Assembly: GCA_014885115.2 (NCBI GenBank)
Contig: WKLE02000712.1
Coordinates: forward strand, 1-15,782
Direction of reading: 5' to 3'
Length of the DNA stretch: 15,782 nucleotides
Source: Asterionellopsis glacialis
Lineage: Eukaryota > Bacillariophyta > Plagiogrammaphyceae > Rhaphoneidales > Asterionellopsidaceae
Position 1 is the first letter of the stretch. The number at the start of each line of letters is the position of its first letter. Shown in pieces: positions 9,336 through 15,782 of this stretch. Made by a program: the position numbers and the translations under genes. Below the pieces are notes generated by a model. The model was not told where the DNA came from. It saw nothing but the letters and a program-made list of their open reading frames with translations, and did no database searches.

Positions 9336-9512
9336 CATGGTATGATATTGACACCGAATTCATGTGATATGAATTTAAACCCACATGGTGTACTCGGTCT
9401 TTCTGTTTTCCTCCGGATTCCGGTTTCAGAACCGCCAAGATGCACAGATCCGATTGGTAGATTAGCTACCGGTAGTCTATTAACGGATTTAAAGAACTTA
9501 TTTAAACAACAA
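9336..9512 (+). other. LINE-A 3' UTR with hairpins and a non-poly(A) end
   Basis: This 177-bp region lies between the ORF2 stop and the right duplication. It holds three self-complementary segments: AATTCAT-GTGAT-ATGAATT (9357-9375), CGGTT-TCAG-AACCG (9421-9434) and the palindrome CTACCGGTAG (9466-9475). It ends TTTAAACAACAA without an A tract, and no AATAAA was seen. In some LINE families 3' stem-loops are bound by the element's RT; that role here is inference. Confidence 0.7.
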
Positions 9513-9527
9513 ATGAAGATTGATCAT
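9513..9527. repeat. Target-site duplication, right copy
   Basis: Identical to 1334-1348 over 15 bp. It marks the 3' boundary of LINE-A and the point where LINE-B ORF2 resumes on the minus strand. Confidence 0.95.
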
Positions 9528-12323
9528 TGGGTTCCCCTGTCGTGCGACATGCCCCTTGCAAAAATGTGTCAAAGGTGGTGGTCGAGTTAAGAGGTGTAGG
9601 TGCCACCAGTATGAAGGCAGCGCTTCCTTTTTCATTCTTAAGTGACCCGTCTGTTACCGCTAGTGCTACCCCTGCTGTGACTGCCTCCTTCCATACTTGA
9701 CAGGAGCCTAGTATGTCCTGGTATTCAATACACCATTTTTCTTCTGGTCTGAGCAATTGGTCTACTTGGTCAAGGGTTGTCGTTACATGTTGCCGTTTCG
9801 GAGAAGCCATTAGTTTTGTCCAGCCGGATATCTTACACTTTTTGTTTTTTGCCCATCTGTGGCCAAATAGTGTGTAGCGCGTGCTCTTTGGTGGGTGGTT
9901 GTATAACCCCATCGGTGTATGTAGAAACCAGTTAGAGTGGCTGAACCACTGCCATGTGTTCTTGTCAGTTTGGACCGCAACCCGGCTATTCTGAATATCC
10001 AGTACTGCAGTGCAAGTATTATCAGTTATCCATTCTCCTAACCATTGTTTTAAGGTCAAGTTTGTAGATGATTGACAGAGACATTTCGTAATGGTTCGCC
10101 GCCATAAACGCCAATCTAAATTATGGCCGTTGCATTGATTAGGCCATTCCAGATGACTGTTGCTGTGAAAGGGGGTGTTAGACAAGGCCTGTTCCTGAAG
10201 GGTTGCTCTGTCGCTCGTAACAATGTCAGACACACATAGTACCTGTTTCATTAGTCTGCATCTATTTAGTTGGATTAGGTGCGGCCGGGATATGTCGGCA
10301 TGAACGAAGACATCCATCAACAATTGATCATGTAGTCTGTTGTAGGGAATGGATTGTGACTGCTCTGTAATAAGTACATTTGTGTTGTGTTGTTCTTGCC
10401 AAACATTTTTGACCCAGCAATTAGTCACTAATGGCCCAAATTTTTGAAAGTCCTTTTGGAAGAAAGCACTGCTCATACCAAGTTCCAATTTACAGTATTC
10501 CAGTGATGCCCTAAGAAATCGGCCTGCTGGTGTATCTGAGCAACCGTGGCGTAACAGCATATCCGCATGCGCCGCTACTTGGCTATTTTATACATCCGGG
10601 ATCCCTAGTCCAAGTAAGCCTTCAGATGCGTGGATCACCTTCCTGGGGAATTTGCAGTTTATTCATGATTTTGGTAAGATTGCATTGAGGGGTTTGTCCA
10701 GGAGGGTCTTAGATTGTTCCTTATTGAGACTCAATGCTGGCAACGCATAATCGATGGTTTTGGAGATAGTCGTTTTCAGTGCTTGAATCACATCGTCACC
10801 TGTAAGGTAGGACGTTCGAATATTGGAGGCCAATACGTTGGTCTTCTTCAGTAGCTGGTCGAATTGGGTGTCTTGTTGGCCGTTGGGGGCCATGAATACT
10901 CCTAGCATTTCAAAGGATTGGTGGGGTTGTAGTTGTTGCATCGGTTTCAGGGTGCCGTCGAAGTTTTGTACTTGTAGAGGATTTGGGGCAATGGAGTTTT
11001 TATAACACCACAATCCATCAGGTTTGTGGTCAAAGTCTATTAGCCACCATGAACTTTTCTCCTTTTCAACTACCAGTCTGCCTCCTGTTGCTTGGACCAA
11101 TCCTTCCCACAGTGTGACTGCTCTCTGCATTTGGTCCAGTGCATCCTTTGCATTCTTGCCGGTTTGCACCAAGTTGGTGTCATCAATGAACACATACCCA
11201 ATCATACGGATGCTTTCCTTTGATATTGGTACATTGACATTAATGCCAAAACCTTCCTTCCTCATAATGTCCATCAGTGGTGAGCTCACTACCGCCCAAA
11301 TGGTAGGCCCAGCTCCATTTCCTTGATAGATGCCTTGTAATGGCACAATCCAATCGCCACCTCCGTACTCAATTTCGGAGTCCCCGAATGCCGTGGGAAC
11401 GTGGTGGGTGAGATTTTGTAGAGTATTAAACATCACCTGTACTTCAGATCTTGGTATGCCTACGCGTTGGAGGCATATTGATGCTATCAAATGTACTATT
11501 CTGTTGTAACAGCTCTTCAAATTGTTCGTACACAGAATGCCTGGTTGACGTCATTGCCGTAGGAGGTCCATTGTTAGGCACTTATTGAGAGCATGTTTGA
11601 TAGCTCTATGTTTCTTCCGGCTGCTGTATTGTTCAGGTGCTAGGGTCCTAGTTTGTTAAAATACCTTTGTTGTTGCGCATACACATTTTTTGTTCCAGCT
11701 GACTTATTAGCGCACAGTCTATATGCCGAGATTACTCGTAACCTTTTGTTATATTTCCCTCTATATAGTGTCCATACCCAGCATCCTAATTGTCTGGGGT
11801 CCATTCCTGTTTCTACTACTCGAAAGGCGGCCTGGTTCCTACTGATCATTGCAGTTCCTCCCCATTGTGTGACCGATGCCGGTTTCCAGTGTTTATTATA
11901 GCTAAATGTGTGATTAGTTGTGCCTCTTGGCCACCATCTGCGGATACGTTTGTTGAATTGGAGTTTATCTGTGACTTTAGGCCAGTACAAATTGAGTTCC
12001 TGGATTGCTATTATATCCAATTCATGTTGATTAATCCACATTCGTACAGCTGCGTCATCTTGTTCTGCCTTTGTAATATCCAAAAGTAGTCCCCCAAAGT
12101 TTTGTCCTCCTATTCGTAGCACGCCTTGTGCTTTTGGTCTCAGTCTATCACCGTACCTGCCTGTGTTGTAATTGTACGTTTTCCTTGTGGTCCTATTCTT
12201 GTTGCCATTATTAATTAGTGGTGGTGTTGGGTTGTTTGTCTCATAGCCCTCCTGGTTGCCGCCTTGCCCTCCCTCAAGGGAACCAGGTTGCTGTTGTGGC
12301 TTAACTGTTCCCCCGGGTCCTAT
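9513..12323 (-). pseudogene. LINE-B ORF2, 5' part: EN half, RT and first RNase H half
   Basis: The frame is open from 12323, overlapping ORF1 by 23 nt, with no ATG before the EN start LRIGGQNFGGL (about 12119). EN keeps its Glu (AIQELN), QWGGTAM, SAYR and an AQQ motif, then stops at 11640-11642. The EN parts with DGN and DHR, the linker and the RT fingers are missing. In another frame the RT resumes within a few bases, passes a TGA at 11551-11553, and carries motif A as NNLKSCYN, where the catalytic Asp is Asn. Motif B QGNGAG, motif C FIDD (Asp at 11182-11184) and MLGV follow. TGA at 10663-10665 and TAA at 10588-10590 interrupt one continuous frame. The RNase H start VTDGS is present. The frame runs into LINE-A at the duplication and ends at 9502 inside the LINE-A tail. 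Confidence 0.9.
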
Positions 12324-14784
12324 TTAAAGGATCCCTGGTTGTGGAAGTCTCCGTTACACTGGGGCTGTTAACCCATAAGTTATTGTTGTGTACTTGTGTA
12401 AGAAGTTGATTCTGAGCAGCCATAACCTGTTGCATCATTTGGCTGAGCTTGTCGACAGTGGATTCCATGTATGATATGTGGGATTTTACCGATCCATTTG
12501 TTAGGCTCGATGTGTTACTCACGTTGCTTGCATTGGATGTTACTGAGTCATTGCCTGATTTTGGTTTGTCCTCTTTCCTTGTAGATTGCGTCTCCTTGTG
12601 ATTGTTCACTGTGATTCTTCCTCCAAACGTTGAGACTGAATCATTATCTCCTGTCCTTTCATGTTGGAAGGTTTCTAGCATTGGTTCCGCACCTGTCATA
12701 GATGAGATCTCTGTACCTGTGGCTTCCGGGACACTGATGCCGAATTCCATGTCTTGATCGGCCTTTCGCGATTTTATCAACCTCGGTATCATTGGAAGAG
12801 GTTATACTTTGAGTTGCCTGGTCCCATTGTATGTCTCGTGCGGCAATGATGGCTTCGGGTGAGAAGTATCCTTTTATGTTATCTTCTCCATATTCTGCTG
12901 TAAGCCGTATAGAGACCTTTGATCACCATACTAGCTTCCATAGCCTTGTCTGGGTGGAACTGGATGGTATATCCGCTTCCTTTCCAAGGTAAATCTATGG
13001 ATGTGAATAGCAGGGTAGTTGTGTTACCAGTTTTTGAGGGGAGTGCCATAATCATGTTGCGGAGGGTTTTGTTGTTCTTCACTGCTATCGATGACATTTA
13101 GATCGTAGGTTGTTCTTGCCTGACATTGTATGGACCATCTGGCTTGTCGATTCCTTTATTCTTGGAATTTAGTGATTGATCCCAGATTGAATAGGAAGTC
13201 TATTTGGGGCACAAATCTCATCCTGATGTGCAGTGGAAATGTTTTTGCCTCTGTTCTATAGATAAGGCGGAGGGTGTTAGTGACCAAGTTTGCTTGTGGT
13301 GTACTGCATTCCACGTGAAGTGCTCTTGGCTCTTTACTCTAGTCCTTTTCTGGACTGTAATTGGAGCTGTCTTTGATACGTATCCATTGTAACAAAATCT
13401 GAGCATGTTTACATTTGTCCGATAGAGTTTGAGCCAGAGTTGGAATATGCATGTATTTGGTGCTATACAACAACCACCCAACTACACTTACGTTCGGGGC
13501 TTGGACTGTGGCCACTCTAACCATTTTCTGTCTATCCTTGAAATGCCAATTTACTTGACTAATAAGGTTTTCCATGCTGTGTTTAACTCCTACCAGTATT
13601 TTCATATAAAGTTTCCCTCCTTTGTTTACCAGCCATACGCCTTTGAAGAATCCTTTCAAGTCCAAGATGTTGTCCAGAAAGTTGTCTAAATCATGTAATA
13701 TGGCTTGGTTTTCTGCTTCTGGGTCCCAAGAGTATAATTTAAAGGTGGGTTCTACGTCGTGTAACTTTTTCATATATGATTTACATGTATTAATGACAAT
13801 GTTGTTGACTTGCACGATATCGGAGTTTTTTGGTGCGGGTTTGACGTTGAGGTGGACGTTGACGTAGACTGGTTTGTCGCCATTAGAGTTCCTGATCATA
13901 CATGTCCCTTGGGTGGTACTATTTTCCTCCATTGGTACTTGTCTATCTCTTTCTCTTTCGTCTTTTTCTTGGTGCCCTTTCTCAAATGCCTTGTCATCTT
14001 TTCCTTTCTCTTGTCGTGGTGGCTTATCATCTTTAAAAAGGTTTTTCCTTACACCGCCTTTTCCCGTTCTGGTAGTGGTAGTCGACTCCGAATCCTCCTC
14101 CATTGATGAATCATCTTTGTCACTAGTCGCGTTACTCGTTTGGCTGCTTTCATTGCTCTGCTCCCATTCGAATTCTTTTTGACTTCCGCTCTCACTGTCA
14201 TCTTTCCTTTCTTCAATGGCTTCCGTTTTGCTTACTTCTTCAATAGATCCTGTGTCAGATAGGGATTCTTTGCTATCCGATGACTCAACTATAATCGGTT
14301 TGTCTTTTAACTTGCTTCGTGAGGTTTTGTTTTTCTCCTCTGTAACCGATTGTACCTTCTGAGCTGTAGTTACGTCTTTCGTCTTCTTTTCAGATGAGCT
14401 ATTGCTCTGCTTTGGGGTTTGGTCAACTACATTCCTTGCTGTGGTCTCCTTGGTCGCGTCTGCATACAACTTTCTTGTAGGCATGGAGGGCGTAGGTGTT
14501 CTTGTTAGTTTGCTTGCAATAGAAGCATACAAGGGTCGACCGCCATTGTTTACAAGTTTTTCCTTGTTGTTGTCGGGAATATGCGCATTGCCACTGTATG
14601 TCTTTCTTTTTGCTCCTAACTTTGTCCTTTTACCTCCTTGACGTCTCTGAGGTGAGACATTGGGTGCCTTGTTCCTCTTTGTTGCCTTGCCCTTGTCGTT
14701 GACCTCCATGAAGTCATCAATGGACCGTTGTTTACCTGTTTCCGTCATCGTCATTGTTGGTCTACTACTTCCTACGTCGATCAA
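12301..14784 (-). pseudogene. LINE-B ORF1, degraded
   Basis: About 2.5 kb of ORF1 in several frames. The first segment (14784 to 13342, 481 codons) starts with a PIP-box-like QRSIDDFM (residues 19-26). It continues with a basic tract and a long Ser/Glu/Lys/Asp-rich region, then a globular core including VGWLLYSTKYM. After a TAG (13339-13341) the same frame still reads as protein (ALHVECSTPQANLVTNTL and on) past a TAA at 13156-13158. The reading then shifts near 13100 to a 72-codon piece (13097-12879) with IMALPSKTG and LLFTSID, and shifts again near 12898 to a piece with YFSPEAIIAARDIQWD. A last shift near 12790 gives a Ser/Asn/Gln-rich tail ending at 12301. The core motif is shared with LINE-A ORF1, so the two proteins are homologous. 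At least two stops and three frameshifts make it a pseudogene. Confidence 0.88.
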
Positions 14785-14870
14785 AATGCCAATGCTACTT
14801 TTTAGTACTCTTGTCTACGGGATTCTACGTGTTTTGGAAATCTCGTCTACGGGAGAAGTTGCTACCTTAC
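14785..14870 (-). other. Probable LINE-B 5' UTR
   Basis: Sequence upstream of the ORF1 ATG on the minus strand. It contains a 10-bp direct repeat, GTCTACGGGA on the plus strand, at 14813-14822 and 14845-14854. The outer limit is not fixed by any duplication, so it is estimated from the composition change. Confidence 0.45.
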
Positions 14871-14879
14871 TCTAATACT

Positions 14880-15782
14880 TTATTTCAAACAGGCTTCAGC
14901 AAATGGGTGGTCAGTACACATCATTCCAATCATGCAGGAAATTTACTAGATTTTTTACTCCTGTGAGCAAACCCCAAACCACCAGTATTTTAGTTGTGGA
15001 CCTAGCCCTGCGCATCTAGCAGTGTCAGCTTGCCAATGTGTTCAGAATGTAATAGTACTAGCAGAAGGATTGAACTATTACTAAAGAAAGCTCCTTAACT
15101 TGCAAATAATTCTGAGCTTGTTAATGATTATCCATAAAAAGTACATTCTGTTCACCTATTTTAGGGTGTGAACAAAATCTATAACTGATAAAAAGTTACA
15201 ATCAGGCCAGTCCTTTGTCTAGACAAAATAAACACAAATTCATTAGCATATTCTGCCTCAAATTCTCTTGCTTGGATTTTTTTTACCTTTTCTTAAAAAA
15301 GTACTATGTGTTGTTAGAGGAAATATTAGAACCACTGTAATAAAGTACATAAAATTACCTACTTTTAGACTTGCTGTTCGCACAAGTAATTAACCAATTC
15401 AAACATGACAAAAAAATTGCTGTCTATTGTGATATTTTGTAGGATTGTACTTCTTAAATATAAAGAAAGCTGATAGTTAGAATTAGAATTCCAATAAAGA
15501 TTTGTACAGGTCGCCCTCAGAAATAAGCAACACCTGTTGCTTAGGTCAAGCTTGAAATATGGGGCCCTCATGAGAAACATCAACCTTGAAAAGTTTGCTG
15601 TTCCTTATTTCATGATGTAATTATGATCCCAGAGGTGTATCTGTCAGAAAAATAAAAATTTCAAAATAATCTTAGTAGAAAAATTATTTAATCTTGACAT
15701 TTAAATAAATCATTGTCAAGCAATATTGCTTAACACCAAGTTTGAAATGATGGAGGACCATAAGCAGTGTTGCAGTAGGCGA
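14880..15782. other. AT-rich flank with no recognised gene
   Basis: About 900 bp of AT-rich sequence with short A and T runs (for example a T8 run near 15277) and frequent stops in all frames. It is probably host intergenic or intronic DNA beyond the 5' end of LINE-B. I see no RNA gene, coding exon or further mobile element that I can support. Confidence 0.6.

Larger units (their letters stand above)
1349..9512 (+). mobile_element. LINE-A: full-length young non-LTR retrotransposon
   Basis: An 8164-bp element lies exactly between two identical 15-bp direct repeats (1334-1348 and 9513-9527). It holds a 104-bp 5' UTR, ORF1, a short spacer, ORF2 with EN, RT, RNase H and a Cys/His finger, and a 177-bp 3' UTR. 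There are no long terminal repeats, integrase or protease, which excludes LTR elements. The 3' end is not poly(A): it ends TTTAAACAACAA. Both ORFs are free of stops and the duplication copies are identical, so the insertion should be fairly recent. It sits inside the RNase H region of an older, opposite-strand LINE. The sense strand is rich in A and C. I infer a stramenopile-type RNase H-bearing LINE; the clade name is not assigned. Confidence 0.95.
9528..14870 (-). mobile_element. LINE-B, 5' portion: older degraded LINE interrupted by LINE-A
   Basis: Read on the minus strand this holds a short 5' UTR, a broken ORF1, and a broken ORF2 with part of an EN, an RT and the first half of an RNase H. 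The other half of the RNase H and the finger lie beyond LINE-A at 519-1333, in the same frame once LINE-A and one 15-bp repeat are removed. The 5' limit near 14870 is an estimate: coding ends at 14784 and the composition turns AT-rich after about 14880. No duplication flanking LINE-B was found. Confidence 0.9.

Noticed and set aside
519..11520. Two unrelated minus-strand LINE fragments on either side of LINE-A
   Set aside because: The RNase H domain is split exactly at the duplication and rejoins in frame, so they are one element.
121..14905. Possible LINE-B duplications: ATACTTT (190-196 and 14875-14881) or AGCAAATG (121-128 and 14898-14905)
   Set aside because: Matches of 7-8 bp are expected by chance in AT-rich sequence, and the positions do not fit a defined element end.
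13204..14966. Many plus-strand frames of 60-102 codons
   Set aside because: Antisense shadows of LINE-B ORF1 and its leader; they are Phe/Ser/Leu/Val-rich, as expected from reading A-rich coding sequence backwards.
15149..15174. Inverted repeat TGTTCAC / GTGAACA
   Set aside because: Seven-bp arms in AT-rich DNA with no context; likely chance.
15365..15583. Minus-strand 72-codon frame in the right flank
   Set aside because: Low-complexity AT-rich composition, no motif and no neighbouring exon signals.

Overview
The window is eukaryotic repeat DNA. It is built almost entirely from two non-LTR retrotransposons (LINEs) of one general type: an ORF1, then an ORF2 with an APE-type endonuclease (EN), reverse transcriptase (RT), RNase H and a C-terminal Cys/His finger. 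One element is nested inside the other. From memory of the families, the ORF1 core motif and the RT motif A context most resemble elements seen in diatoms and other stramenopiles. The AT-rich flanks hold no gene I can name, so the host is not settled by this window. There is no sign of bacterial organisation, rRNA, tRNA or CRISPR.

Layout. 1-518: AT-rich flank, or the undefined 3' end of the older element, with one unexplained minus-strand open frame (326-541). 519-1333: the 3' piece of the older element, LINE-B, on the minus strand (rest of RNase H, finger). 1334-1348 and 9513-9527: an identical 15-bp target-site duplication. 1349-9512: the young, apparently full-length LINE-A on the plus strand, 8164 bp, with a 5' UTR, ORF1 (706 codons), ORF2 (at least 1863 codons) and a 3' UTR. 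9528 to about 14870: the 5' piece of LINE-B on the minus strand (5' UTR, broken ORF1, broken ORF2 to mid RNase H). About 14880-15782: AT-rich flank with no gene seen.

History. LINE-B inserted first and decayed: stop codons, frameshifts, a large internal deletion joining half an EN to the middle of the RT, and loss of the RT motif A aspartate. LINE-A then inserted into the LINE-B RNase H region, beside the conserved Glu motif. Removing LINE-A and one copy of the duplication puts the two RNase H halves back in one reading frame. At least three LINE-B stops are best explained as CGA to TGA changes, because LINE-A has Arg at the aligned positions. This suggests CpG methylation and deamination.

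How the genes work together. ORF1 protein should bind the element RNA. ORF2 protein should nick the target, reverse transcribe from the nick and remove RNA from the hybrid. In both elements the ORF2 frame overlaps the end of ORF1 and has no ATG before the conserved start of EN, which points to an unusual way of starting ORF2. LINE-A ORF2 is open from end to end but has Lys where the EN catalytic Glu is expected.
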